From contig JAEZCE010000073.1 of the NCBI GenBank assembly GCA_023429995.1, positions 33,765 through 97,764 on the forward strand: a stretch of DNA of 64,000 nt. The letters run 5' to 3'. The position numbers were made by a program, and so were the translations under genes. Shown one piece after another: positions 16,768 through 26,261 of this stretch. The number at the start of each line of letters is the position of its first letter. Positions within the stretch are counted from its first letter, which is position 1. Under the pieces are notes generated by a model. The model did not search any database, was not told the DNA's origin, and saw only the letters and a program-made list of their open reading frames with translations. The stretch is from Bacillota bacterium. Its GTDB lineage: Bacteria > Bacillota > UBA4882 > UBA8346.

Positions 16768-19284
16768 TTAGGGCAAATAAATACTGGCGGGTTTGATGTC
16801 TTTCTGATTGATGGCGCGACTATCGATTAAAATTTCTTTTTCTTCCCCCGGCAACAGATCAAAATACTCATCCGATAATTTCACGTCATCGCCAAGATTA
16901 AAATGAACCGCATGGGCATAATTATCGGTGGCAACAACGAATCGGGTTATATTACCATCCTGCTTGAATTCTTTAATGCCCAAGTTGGCCGGGGCCAATT
17001 TTAAATCCCGGAAAGTATGCGTGCGAAGGGTCGCCGATGCTATGTTCTTATTGTCCATTGGTTGGGCAAAGATAGTACCCCGGCTACAATCTTCGTCCTG
17101 CTTGGCGAATTCCACCAAAGTACGGCGCGAAAATGCCGCCAGTTCCACTTGACAACGTTGTGAATCCCTCTTAACCCCATCGAAGCTGACATAACCACAT
17201 TCCAACGTAAACCCAACCGTTGTTGCAGTATCATTGATACCCACAACTTTGATCTTTTCTCCGCTTTCACGCATAATCAATTTCAAGTGTGCGAAAGCCC
17301 GCTTCACAAAATAGTAAGATGGTTTCCGTTTCAAATAATAATCAATAATGGTCCAGCCAACTTCGCCCCAGCAGTCATTGTACATCCAGAAAAGACTACC
17401 CCAGCAGTTTTCTTTAAACCGAATGGCTTCCAATGAATATCCCAGCATCAAGCCATGACAGAGGCAGCCATAAAACAGAAAATCCTGAATGCTTAAATTC
17501 TGAGGATCTACATAGTGTTTCGCAATACCGGCGGCAACAGTATCCTTCTCAAAAGTATTGCTGTGATGTTTCCAGATAGCGCTATTCCTGTCTAATGGGG
17601 CGCCGGCCATATATTTCAGCGTGGACGATATACAAGAGGGTCCGATACAACCATACTCGGTAATGAACTTGGCGGAAATTTTGTCATACTCCTCGGGAGT
17701 AATCCGCTTTTCCATATCTTCACCCATAGTGCATTCACGCCAATGATGTCGATCGCCGATATCGTTGCCGTTGGGGTCTTCCCCGCCATAAGGCGAACAA
17801 TTCCAATAGGGAATTTCCGGGCAATTTCTATAAATAACCTTTGGCGCTATCTTGTTATAGCATTCCGCTCCTCCGAAAAAGTCCGGTGCTCCACCCCACC
17901 AATCATTAAACCCCCAATGATTCTCATTGCAACCGCACCATAACGCAATACAGGCGTGATTCCGCAAATGGCGGGTCTGATAGTCCAATTCCTTTTCAAC
18001 CTCATTGCGGAACCACTCTAAATAGTCAGGATACAAGGCGCAGGCGAACATCAGATCATGCCAGAGCATAATCCCATATTCATCGCATTTTTCATAAAAA
18101 TTCTCCTGTTCATACAATCCGCCGCCCCAGACGCGCATCATGTTAAAATTAGCTTCCTTGGCCTCCAAAAGCAAAGTCTGGTATTTCTCATCACTGACCC
18201 GCGCATAAATGGAATCGGCTGGAATCCAGTTGCCTCCCTTGCAGAGAACCGTTACTCCGTTGATCTCGATGGCAAATTTGCGTTCTTTGTTATTGAGCTT
18301 TGTCAGATCAAGCTTAATTGTCCGGATACCGTATTTAAATTGGGAATATGTACTGGTAATCCCGGAAGCCGTTACCCGGGCTTTGACGGTATAAAGATTG
18401 GTCTCCCCCATACCATTGGGCCACCATAACTGGGGAGCGGGGATGTGGACCGTAAAATCGATTTTATTAAGGCCGGAACGTAATAACGTCTCTTCCCCCA
18501 CCATGGCTACTGTTTTTCCGGCATAATCCATCTCGAATTGAAAAGCGCCTTCCATGGTGGCAAACGGGTCAAAATTCTCCACTTCGATGGCAACTTTCAA
18601 TACCGCGCTGTCTTTGGAAAGTGAATCCGTAACAACCTGAACGGAACGGACCGCCAGTTTCGTCAGGGATTCAAGCCAAACGCTTTTAACAATACCGCAA
18701 GTTGGAATCCGGGGGCCCCAATCCCATCCATAAACATATTGAGGTTTTCGCACAAAAGCCCGGCGCGCGTCTCCACGGTCCATATAACCCCGGATGTGCT
18801 CGGTACAAACGAAGTTTTTGATGGAGCCCAGATCGGAGTCGCTGAAATACTCCAAACCCGAACTCAATCTGACCAAAAGGACATTTTCGCCAACCTGGAG
18901 ACCCTCTTTCACATCCATGGTAAAAGGATAAAACGCGCTTTTTTGATGTCCCAGATGAATTCCATTCAAAAAAATATCGGCTTCCGCATCCAGAGACTCT
19001 AAGGTTAATTCAAGGACATCCCCTTGGAGCAAGTCTTCACCAACCTTGAATACCTTTTTGAACCACCAGGACTTTTCCTCAATCCATTCGCTTAGATGAT
19101 ACTGATCCAACTCCAAGGGTTCTTTAATGATACCTTGAGCGATTAACGGCATATGAACATCACAAGGCAAATCCGCTTTGAGCCAGCCGTCGGTTTTCCG
19201 TGAGACGAGCGCATTCTTTTCAGGGCCGCAGGCCAGCTCTTCCCACCTGAGCTCCCAATCTTTGTTTAAATCAACTTTTGCCAT
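16768..19284 (-). CDS. Beta-mannosidase (glycoside hydrolase family 2)
   Basis: An 838-residue GH2 enzyme. The sugar-binding, immunoglobulin-like and TIM-barrel regions are present in order. The acid/base glutamate is in WCGCNENHWG near residue 455 and the nucleophile in FITEYGCIG near 540, the typical beta-mannosidase spacing. WDWGPRIPTCGI is another family mark. No signal peptide is seen, so it acts in the cytosol on imported beta-mannosides and releases mannose. The ATG at 19284 has a TAAGGAGAT site. It follows two permease genes on the same strand and is part of the first transport module. Confidence 0.93.
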   Translation of the reverse strand: MAKVDLNKDWELRWEELACGPEKNALVSRKTDGWLKADLPCDVHMPLIAQGIIKEPLELDQYHLSEWIEEKSWWFKKVFKVGEDLLQGDVLELTLESLDAEADIFLNGIHLGHQKSAFYPFTMDVKEGLQVGENVLLVRLSSGLEYFSDSDLGSIKNFVCTEHIRGYMDRGDARRAFVRKPQYVYGWDWGPRIPTCGIVKSVWLESLTKLAVRSVQVVTDSLSKDSAVLKVAIEVENFDPFATMEGAFQFEMDYAGKTVAMVGEETLLRSGLNKIDFTVHIPAPQLWWPNGMGETNLYTVKARVTASGITSTYSQFKYGIRTIKLDLTKLNNKERKFAIEINGVTVLCKGGNWIPADSIYARVSDEKYQTLLLEAKEANFNMMRVWGGGLYEQENFYEKCDEYGIMLWHDLMFACALYPDYLEWFRNEVEKELDYQTRHLRNHACIALWCGCNENHWGFNDWWGGAPDFFGGAECYNKIAPKVIYRNCPEIPYWNCSPYGGEDPNGNDIGDRHHWRECTMGEDMEKRITPEEYDKISAKFITEYGCIGPSCISSTLKYMAGAPLDRNSAIWKHHSNTFEKDTVAAGIAKHYVDPQNLSIQDFLFYGCLCHGLMLGYSLEAIRFKENCWGSLFWMYNDCWGEVGWTIIDYYLKRKPSYYFVKRAFAHLKLIMRESGEKIKVVGINDTATTVGFTLECGYVSFDGVKRDSQRCQVELAAFSRRTLVEFAKQDEDCSRGTIFAQPMDNKNIASATLRTHTFRDLKLAPANLGIKEFKQDGNITRFVVATDNYAHAVHFNLGDDVKLSDEYFDLLPGEEKEILIDSRAINQKDIKPASIYLP

Positions 19285-19384
19285 ATTCGCAATCTCCTTA
19301 GCAATTTATTATTGCGGCTCTACTCTAGAAAATATTTTTAGTTCAAGTCTTCTGCATTCGAGATCCCAACACCGACAAGACAAT

Positions 19385-19455
19385 AAAATCTTTCTCTATG
19401 TCTCTGCGTCTCTGTGGCTAAATTAATTGGCCACAGAGGCACCGAGCTTAAGTTT
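19385..19455. repeat. Dispersed CTCTGCGTCTCTGTGG repeat, copy 2
   Basis: GTCTCTGTGGC and GCCACAGAGGCAC form an inverted repeat around a short AT spacer, preceded by a direct GTCTCTGC. It lies in the 237-base gap between the permease and beta-mannosidase genes. It matches the copy at 16715 and partly that at 38098. Confidence 0.55.
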
Positions 19456-19521
19456 CATCTTTTCAAATGGCCATCATCGACTGACCTTGACCTACCGCCC
19501 TAGCTGTGGGTCAACGACAAA

Positions 19522-20358
19522 TCAGCCTTTGACCGCTCCGGCTGTCATCCCTTCAATAATCTTTTTATAGAATAGCAAATAAGTGATTATTACCGGTAAT
19601 ATCGATATCACCAGCGCTGCCATGAGCTTGGTATAATCAACCTTGTATACTCCCGCGAAATTGGCCAGCCCAACCGGTAAAGTTTTTAGGGCTTCACTTT
19701 TCGTCAGAACCATGGCGAATGAAAATTCGTTCCAGGATGCCAAAAAGCTTAAAATGATCACCGTAGCCAGGACAGGACGGCATAACGGGAAGATAACCCT
19801 GGTCATGGTACGTCCGACAGAACAACCATCAATACAGGCTGCCTCATCCATTTCAACCGGTATCGTTTTGATGTAGCTTTCAAATAAAAAGATGGCCACC
19901 GGTAAACCAAAAGCAACATAAGGAGGAATCAATGTAAATCTGTTATCCAGCATATGAAATGACTTAAATTGAATAAATAACGGGATCAAAAAGCTTTGTA
20001 CCGGGATTAACATTCCGGAGATAAAGAAGACATATAAAAGATTGCGTCCGCGAAAAGAAAAACGGGCTAAAACATATCCTATCACGACCCCCAGCAAGAT
20101 GATGAAAGCCACTGAAAGGACAGTGGAAAAAAGACTATTCCAAAAGTAACCCATGATCTTATATTTTTGGATCACATATAAATAGTTTGCAAATTGCGGA
20201 TGGCTAGGCAAAGATATAATATTGACGCTAAATTCGGCCTGAGTTTTTAAAGACGAGTATACCAGCCAGACAATAGGAAAAACACAGGAAATGGAGAATA
20301 TAGCGACCACTAAATTCATCATCGGGTGCAGCACGCTGTCAAGAAATTTTTTATTCAT
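19522..20358 (-). CDS. ABC sugar transporter permease, MalG type
   Basis: A 278-residue inner-membrane permease with six predicted helices and the EAA loop DEAACIDGCSVGRTMTRVIFPLCRP, where the ATPase docks. The MalG/UgpE-like layout and the ending GMTAGAVKG are typical of CUT1 carbohydrate importers. It overlaps the upstream permease by eight bases. No ATPase gene is found nearby, so it probably uses a shared MsmX/MsiK-type ATPase. The position before beta-mannosidase suggests a mannoside substrate. Confidence 0.93.
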   Translation of the reverse strand: MNKKFLDSVLHPMMNLVVAIFSISCVFPIVWLVYSSLKTQAEFSVNIISLPSHPQFANYLYVIQKYKIMGYFWNSLFSTVLSVAFIILLGVVIGYVLARFSFRGRNLLYVFFISGMLIPVQSFLIPLFIQFKSFHMLDNRFTLIPPYVAFGLPVAIFLFESYIKTIPVEMDEAACIDGCSVGRTMTRVIFPLCRPVLATVIILSFLASWNEFSFAMVLTKSEALKTLPVGLANFAGVYKVDYTKLMAALVISILPVIITYLLFYKKIIEGMTAGAVKG

Positions 20359-21238
20359 AACGGCTACCTCCCATCATTTTACGGCTAATCAGGATTAGGG
20401 CCATGCTTAAAACGAAAATTCCGATGGCGATGGTGGAGCCGTAACCCAATTTAAGCATGGTAAATGTGTTTTTATAGGCATATAAGGACATGACGGTTGA
20501 GCTTTTGCCGGGACCGCCGAATGTCATAACAAAAATATGGTCAAACACTTTCATGTTACCGGCGATACAAAGAATCATCGCCACTTTGACACTATCCCAA
20601 ATCAAGGGTAAGGTGATGTGAAAAAATTTTTTAGCGCCCTCGGCTCCATCAAGCTCGGAAACTTCATCGATTTCCTTCGGGATACCGGAAAGGCCGGCCA
20701 GAAAGATCACAACATAATAACCAATGTATTGCCAGATTAAAGGAAGTGTCACCGTATACATGACCAGGCGCGGATCATCCAGCCAGGGTTGAATCAATGA
20801 TTTCAGGCCAAGAGTCCTTAAGAGCCAATTAAGGAGTCCGTAATCATTGCTATAAATCATCATCCATACAAAACCGACCACCACCGCCGATAATACTGCC
20901 GGAACAAAAACGATGGCCTGGTGGATTTGTTTTAATTTAAGAAAACGCGAAGAAAGAAATACCGATATCAGCAGGGCAATGCCAATCTGCCCGATGATGC
21001 ACCAGACGACAATGAAGATATTATTTTTAAATGAAAACCAAAAATCCGAGTCTTGAAGTAAATCCAGATAGTTCCGCATTCCCACAAATTTCATGATTAT
21101 TCCGCCGCTCCAGTCAAAAAAGCTGTAGCGAAACGATATGAAAAGCGGCAGAATCACGCAGAATGAATAAATAAGCGTACCGGGAATCAATAACCCCCAT
21201 AAGACCCAGGATTTCGGCTTTTTCAAATGAGTTTGCAT
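20351..21238 (-). CDS. ABC sugar transporter permease, MalF type
   Basis: A 295-residue permease with six helices and the EAA loop EVSELDGAEGAKKFFHITLPLIW. It is the MalF/UgpA-like partner of the following permease, with which it forms the membrane channel of a CUT1 importer. The gene starts 91 bases after the SBP stop, with a stable hairpin in that gap that may lower expression relative to the SBP. An ACAACCTCC (GGAGGTTGT on the coding strand) ribosome site precedes the ATG. Confidence 0.93.
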   Translation of the reverse strand: MQTHLKKPKSWVLWGLLIPGTLIYSFCVILPLFISFRYSFFDWSGGIIMKFVGMRNYLDLLQDSDFWFSFKNNIFIVVWCIIGQIGIALLISVFLSSRFLKLKQIHQAIVFVPAVLSAVVVGFVWMMIYSNDYGLLNWLLRTLGLKSLIQPWLDDPRLVMYTVTLPLIWQYIGYYVVIFLAGLSGIPKEIDEVSELDGAEGAKKFFHITLPLIWDSVKVAMILCIAGNMKVFDHIFVMTFGGPGKSSTVMSLYAYKNTFTMLKLGYGSTIAIGIFVLSMALILISRKMMGGSRYE

Positions 21239-21266
21239 GACAACCTCCGAAATGCCTTAATTAATG

Positions 21267-21297
21267 CTTTCTCCGGGAAAACATCTCCCGGAGAAAG
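21267..21297 (-). other. Intercistronic hairpin between SBP and permease genes (module A)
   Basis: A perfect 12-bp stem (21267-21278 with 21286-21297, loop of 7) without a T tract. Such hairpins after SBP genes commonly protect the upstream mRNA, so that SBP exceeds permease. Confidence 0.6.
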
Positions 21298-21329
21298 AAA
21301 ATTTATTGATAATGACTGAAAAATTAAAG

Positions 21330-22628
21330 CTAATTCGCTCTTTCATATTCCTTTTGAATCTTCTGGGCTAATTCTCCTGGAGTGGTCGCATTGATCAATA
21401 GATCTTGCAGCCCGGTATTCATCACTTCAATAACAGCCGGAGCTAATTGAATGTCATATATCGGCACCAGCTTGACTTTGGGTACCAGGTTGCTGTACTC
21501 GGAGAACAAAGGTAATAATTTGCTTTTATCGACATTCTTCACTGTATACGGAGGAGTAAAGTTGTTTTCCAGGCAAATCTTAGCGTAATCGGGGCCAGTA
21601 ACGGCTTTAATTAAAGCTATGGCCGCCTTTCTCTTTTCTCCCTTTAAATTAGCGCTGACGTTCCAAGCCCATGCAGTACCTGCGGATGCCGTCATGGCTT
21701 CTCCCTTTCCCCCTTTAACAACGGGAATAACAGCCAACCGTGTATTCGCAGCGATCGCCTTCGGTGCATCCGTACTAACCGAAGAAACCGCCCAGCTGCC
21801 TTCAAAAAACATCGCGGCTTTTCCATTGTAATACAAAGTCCGTTGTTGCCCATTATCGAGGCTGTTTAAATCCGTATTGAAAGCTCCGGATTTGGCCAAG
21901 TCCTGCATCTCTTTTAAGGCTTTTACAAAATTCGGGTCCGTAAATTTGGCGCCTTTTTTGTCGCGAATCTTCAAAAACCAATCGGTTCCTGTAAACCTGT
22001 CTCCCAAAGTGCTCAGGATACAAGATTCAGCAACCCAGTTGCCTTTATTGCCAAGGGCAATCGGAATATACCCGTTTTTCTTGAGTTTCAGGATTGCCGA
22101 CTTAAATTCATCCCAAGTTGCCGGGAATGATTTTATACCGCATTTTTCAAAAATATCTTTGTTATAAAAAACAAGGGAAGTGATGAGCAATTGAAACGGT
22201 GCTCCGTAAATGTTATTGCCAATCCGGAAATCATCGAAAGCTCCGGGCAAAAACCCTTTTTTATAAGCCGGATCCCGATCAAGATCGGCATTCATCGGTT
22301 CAATCAATTTATTATTTACAAACGAAGAAACCCAGGAACCCTTGATTAAGAATACATCCGGTAACTCGTTGCCTGCAGCCAAGGTTTTGATTTTAGGTCC
22401 ATATGTGTCTTGGTCAATTGCCTCTTCGGTAATTTTGATATCGGGATGACTCGCTTTAAACTTTTCCATCATTTCCCGGTAGGCTATAACATTGCCTTGA
22501 CTCTTGTCCGCCTCCGTTAAAATGTGCATCAATGACAGCTTAATGGGTTCAGCTGCATTAACGGCTTGAAATATCAGCAGCATAAAGCAAACCACCAGGA
22601 AACCTAATCTCCATGCATTTTTTTTCAT
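21330..22628 (-). CDS. Extracellular sugar-binding protein of an ABC importer
   Basis: A 432-residue family 1 solute-binding protein. The N-terminal signal sequence has a KKNAWR charged start, a hydrophobic core and a VNAAEP cleavage region; no lipobox cysteine is evident, so membrane anchoring is not shown. The fold shows typical family motifs such as FNKDIFEKCGI-like FYNKDIFEKCG, PATWDEFKSAI and GKAAMFFEGSWA. It is the substrate receptor of module A. The start is divergent from the two-component genes, with a 212-base gap containing a palindrome. Confidence 0.93.
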   Translation of the reverse strand: MKKNAWRLGFLVVCFMLLIFQAVNAAEPIKLSLMHILTEADKSQGNVIAYREMMEKFKASHPDIKITEEAIDQDTYGPKIKTLAAGNELPDVFLIKGSWVSSFVNNKLIEPMNADLDRDPAYKKGFLPGAFDDFRIGNNIYGAPFQLLITSLVFYNKDIFEKCGIKSFPATWDEFKSAILKLKKNGYIPIALGNKGNWVAESCILSTLGDRFTGTDWFLKIRDKKGAKFTDPNFVKALKEMQDLAKSGAFNTDLNSLDNGQQRTLYYNGKAAMFFEGSWAVSSVSTDAPKAIAANTRLAVIPVVKGGKGEAMTASAGTAWAWNVSANLKGEKRKAAIALIKAVTGPDYAKICLENNFTPPYTVKNVDKSKLLPLFSEYSNLVPKVKLVPIYDIQLAPAVIEVMNTGLQDLLINATTPGELAQKIQKEYERAN

Positions 22629-22667
22629 TTTCTACTAGATGCCCCCTTTTTTGTTGATAAAACATTT

Positions 22668-22684
22668 ATGATAAGCCTTATCAT
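22668..22684. promoter_or_regulatory. Perfect palindrome ATGATAAGCCTTATCAT, candidate operator
   Basis: An 8-bp inverted repeat around a single central base lies 40 bases upstream of the SBP start and between divergent transcripts. Its right half contains TATCAT on the SBP strand, a possible -10. An operator function for the neighbouring AraC-type regulator or another factor is inferred; AraC family sites are more often direct repeats. Confidence 0.45.
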
Positions 22685-22840
22685 TGATTTTATTGTAATA
22701 TGAACCCAAATTAAAAAATAGGTAACAATTCTATTAAAATATCCAAATTTTTGTTCCCTTCGGATACTTAACTTTTTATTCAATATCTGATACGCTATAA
22801 TAAATACAGTCTTATGATACTTGGCGCGGGGGGGGTGAAG

Positions 22841-24640
22841 ATGATTAAGTTATGGAAAAAGCCCCTTTTGAAATTTTTCAGTCTACAATATAAAATATTG
22901 ATTTTTTCCTTGATTTTGATTATCACCCCCCTGTTCACTGTGGGTATTATTTCCTATCTCAAATCCTCCGAAATTATTGAAAAAAAAGTAAGCATTACTA
23001 ACTTGAATACGGTTCAACAAATCGGCAGAAATCTTGAATTTATCCTTCAAGATGTTCACGATACTTCGCTATTTTTGTTTCAGGACAAGCAAATTCGCTG
23101 CTTTTTCCAACTATCGCCCAAGCTGCCTGCAATTTATCTGCAAAAGCAGAAGCTCGCCACTGAAGAATCCTTAATTTATCTTTTATCTTCCAAAAAATAT
23201 ATCCATTCGATTTATATTAGAGGCTTTAACGGCCTTACCATTGAAACCAAACATGCTTTATATGATATTGACCCCGGAATCGAACACCAAGTCATCGAAC
23301 TACGCGGACGTTATCTTTGGGTTTCCAACCGGATTATTGATTATAACCGTTCGGTCATCAACGCTTTAACTTTGTTCCGGGTGATGAATGATTTGGAATT
23401 TATCGACCGCCGCCTGGCCATTATCCAAATTAATATCAATGAAGCGGAAATTGCCAAGATTTATGAAAATAAAACCATAAGCAAAGCAGGCTACTTTTTT
23501 ATTATGGATCAGTACAACAAGGTGATTTCCCCATTAAGTAAAGATATTCTCAATCAACCGATCCAACCCGGTTTAATCGACAACAAGCTTTTAAACAAAA
23601 AAGAAGGCTTTTATGAAATCAAATCGGGGCATCAAGGTTTTTTAGTTACTTTCTATAAAATTGATGATGTCGGGTGGACCCTGATCAATATCATGCCCCT
23701 CAAAGAGCTTCTTAAAGAAAATTCGGTCATTCAAAAAGTGAACCTCCTGGTAATTGTTATCAGCTTTCTTGCCTGTATCGCCATTGCTTTACTATTTTCC
23801 AGCAAAGTCCTGAGTCCTCTTAAGCAATTGCGGACCCTGATGAAGAAAGTTGAAAACGAAAACTTCGATGTCAGTATTGAGATCAAGAGTAATGACGAAA
23901 TTGCTTTACTCGGCCGAAGTTTTAATAAAATGTCGGCCCGCCTTAAAGAACTGTTAAACCAGGTCTATATTTCTCAAATCAAACAACGGGAAGCCGAACT
24001 TAAAGCTCTCCAGGCGCAAGTCAATCCCCATTTTCTCTATAACACTTTAGATACCATTTACTGGAGCAGCCGGCTGGAAAAAGCCCCGGAGACCTCGAAA
24101 CTGGTCGAAGCCCTTTCAAAATTATTCCGATTAAGCTTAAATAGCGGAGATGAATTGACCACCGTTGGGAAAGAAGTGGAACATCTAAAAAACTACCTTA
24201 CGATTCAGCAGAAACGTTATCAGGGAATGATCGACTTCGCAATAAAAATTTCTACAAATGAAATTCTTGATTGTAAGGTGGTCAAACTGGTATTACAACC
24301 CTTAGTAGAGAATGCAATCTATCATGGCATTGAAAAAAAAGGCCAACCCGGAAAGATTGATATTGAGATTTACCGCCAAAACAATCAACTGATTTATAGA
24401 ATCTCCGATGACGGTAACGGTGCAGATGAAGACGAGCTTAACGGACTCCTTTCTCAAAAAGCCGGTGACAATAACCGCGGTTTTGGGATTCAAAATGTGA
24501 ATGACCGTATCAAACTATACTTTGGTGCTGAGTTCGGCATCCGATTTTATAGTCAACCCAGTCAAGGAACGAAAGTCATTGTAACCCAACCTTATACCAA
24601 AGGGGAGACCTCTCATGCTGCGAGTGATGATTGTCGATGA
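22841..24640 (+). CDS. Sensor histidine kinase, YesM type
   Basis: A 599-residue membrane kinase. It has an N-terminal helix, a large extracytoplasmic sensor region, a second helix near residue 310, a HAMP domain, then the His_kinase block QAQVNPHFLYNTLDTIYW with H397, and an ATPase domain with VENAIYHGIEKK and DDGNGA. YesM-type kinases sense carbohydrates or transport activity and phosphorylate AraC-type regulators. A TATAAT lies at 22796 and a G-rich site precedes the ATG at 22841; an ATG nine codons upstream is less likely. It overlaps the regulator gene by 26 bases. Confidence 0.92.
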   Translation: MIKLWKKPLLKFFSLQYKILIFSLILIITPLFTVGIISYLKSSEIIEKKVSITNLNTVQQIGRNLEFILQDVHDTSLFLFQDKQIRCFFQLSPKLPAIYLQKQKLATEESLIYLLSSKKYIHSIYIRGFNGLTIETKHALYDIDPGIEHQVIELRGRYLWVSNRIIDYNRSVINALTLFRVMNDLEFIDRRLAIIQININEAEIAKIYENKTISKAGYFFIMDQYNKVISPLSKDILNQPIQPGLIDNKLLNKKEGFYEIKSGHQGFLVTFYKIDDVGWTLINIMPLKELLKENSVIQKVNLLVIVISFLACIAIALLFSSKVLSPLKQLRTLMKKVENENFDVSIEIKSNDEIALLGRSFNKMSARLKELLNQVYISQIKQREAELKALQAQVNPHFLYNTLDTIYWSSRLEKAPETSKLVEALSKLFRLSLNSGDELTTVGKEVEHLKNYLTIQQKRYQGMIDFAIKISTNEILDCKVVKLVLQPLVENAIYHGIEKKGQPGKIDIEIYRQNNQLIYRISDDGNGADEDELNGLLSQKAGDNNRGFGIQNVNDRIKLYFGAEFGIRFYSQPSQGTKVIVTQPYTKGETSHAASDDCR

Positions 24641-26225
24641 TGAGCCGACGATTCGCCAGGGAATCATTGCTTCAATCGATTGGAGCCAATATGAAATTAA
24701 AATAGTCGGGGAAGCGAGCAATGGTAAAGAAGCTTTAGAAATTGCCCCCGGCCTTGACCCCCAAATTATCATTACCGATATCCGGATGCCGGTGATTGAC
24801 GGGCTGGAATTGACCCGTGAGCTGAGAAAATTGCTGCCGGAAAGCAAGATTGTCATTTTAAGCGGCTATGATGATTTCGGCTACGCCAAACAAGCCTTGC
24901 GTTTGGGGGTTTGCGAGTATCTTTTAAAACCGGTTGGAGCTGAGGAGTTGATCGCTCTCTTATTAAAATTAAAAAATGATATTCAAGTGGAAACTGCCCA
25001 AAAGATTCAAGCGGAAAGCGCCCGGAAACTTCTTAGTGAAAATTTATTGTTGCTGCAATCAGAATTCATCCAAGCCACCCTCAAAGGAACGTTTAACGAC
25101 CCTGATTTAGTATTACCAAAGGCGGCTCAATTGAATATCGATTTTACCGGACCCTTCTATCAAGTCGTCATTATCGACATCGATGATTATCTATTGCAAA
25201 CCGAAGGCATGCCCGAAAAAGAGCAGGCCGCAATGAAGTCGGCGGTCTTAAACACAGCCCAAACAGTCCTCGCCTCAAAGGGGAGAGGACTGTTTGGCTT
25301 GAGTGAATTCGATTATTTAATCGGTTTGATCAATGGAACCCAAGCGGAAATGGATGCCATCCTGGAAGTATACCGGACAATTCAGGCGAAAATCAAACAA
25401 AGTCTCAAGTTAACGGTAACCTTTGGTATTGGACGCGCTTATGGAAAGCTTATAGAGATTCCCTGTTCCTATCGGGAGTCCACTGTATGTTTACGGAAAA
25501 AGATTTTCAAAGGGAAAGAGCAAATGATTGTCTTTGAGCCGGAATGGCTGCAGTTGACTACCCGCCCGCTGATCTACCCGACTGCAGATGAGAAAGAACT
25601 GCTTGGCCAGTTAAAATTGATGGAAAGCCAGCAGGTTACAGCGATCATTGAAAAAATTTTCAATCATTTATCGGCCGCCATTGCTGGTCCGGAAGACTTG
25701 AAAAGTTTCTGTGTCAAATTTATCATCATCGCCATGAATTCTTTAGAAGAACTCGGAGTTGATTTGGAAAAGCATCTTGGCAAAAATTTCGAACCCTACA
25801 AAGAGATTGATAAATATGAAACCCTCGAAGACATTAAGATATGGCTCAATAACTTATTGCAATTTTTCATCCATATTATCAAAGAAACCAAAAATGAAAA
25901 ATATAAAGGTATCGTCAAGCTGGCCATTCAGTTTATCCAGGAACATTATCATGAGGATATTAATTTGGCCGATATTACCAGCACGGTTTTTGTGACTCCC
26001 AATTATCTGAGCCGGGTATTTAAAGAGCAAACCGGTGAATCCCTCATCGACTGGCTCAACCGTTTCCGAATCGAGAAAGCAAAAACTTTGCTGCTTGACT
26101 TCCAAATCAAGATCTACGAAATAGCGGAAAAAGTCGGTTATAACGATTATAAATACTTCTCTCATATCTTTAAGAAATACACCGGGATGACGCCGAAGGA
26201 ATACCGGGATTTAAATGCTACATGA
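24615..26225 (+). CDS. AraC-type response regulator, YesN type
   Basis: A 536-residue regulator with an N-terminal receiver (phosphoacceptor D55 in IIITDIRMPVIDG, K in LLKPVGAEEL), a long middle region, and a C-terminal pair of helix-turn-helix motifs (DINLADITSTVFVTPNYLSRVFKEQTG and VGYNDYKYFSHIFKK, quoted here in part as landmarks). It is the partner of the kinase whose gene it overlaps. The divergent SBP operon of module A is the probable target. It runs tail to tail with the second regulator, 36 bases apart. Confidence 0.92.
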   Translation: MLRVMIVDDEPTIRQGIIASIDWSQYEIKIVGEASNGKEALEIAPGLDPQIIITDIRMPVIDGLELTRELRKLLPESKIVILSGYDDFGYAKQALRLGVCEYLLKPVGAEELIALLLKLKNDIQVETAQKIQAESARKLLSENLLLLQSEFIQATLKGTFNDPDLVLPKAAQLNIDFTGPFYQVVIIDIDDYLLQTEGMPEKEQAAMKSAVLNTAQTVLASKGRGLFGLSEFDYLIGLINGTQAEMDAILEVYRTIQAKIKQSLKLTVTFGIGRAYGKLIEIPCSYRESTVCLRKKIFKGKEQMIVFEPEWLQLTTRPLIYPTADEKELLGQLKLMESQQVTAIIEKIFNHLSAAIAGPEDLKSFCVKFIIIAMNSLEELGVDLEKHLGKNFEPYKEIDKYETLEDIKIWLNNLLQFFIHIIKETKNEKYKGIVKLAIQFIQEHYHEDINLADITSTVFVTPNYLSRVFKEQTGESLIDWLNRFRIEKAKTLLLDFQIKIYEIAEKVGYNDYKYFSHIFKKYTGMTPKEYRDLNAT

Positions 26226-26261
26226 AGCGGGGTGATTTAAATCATTTAATACTTTTTATGC

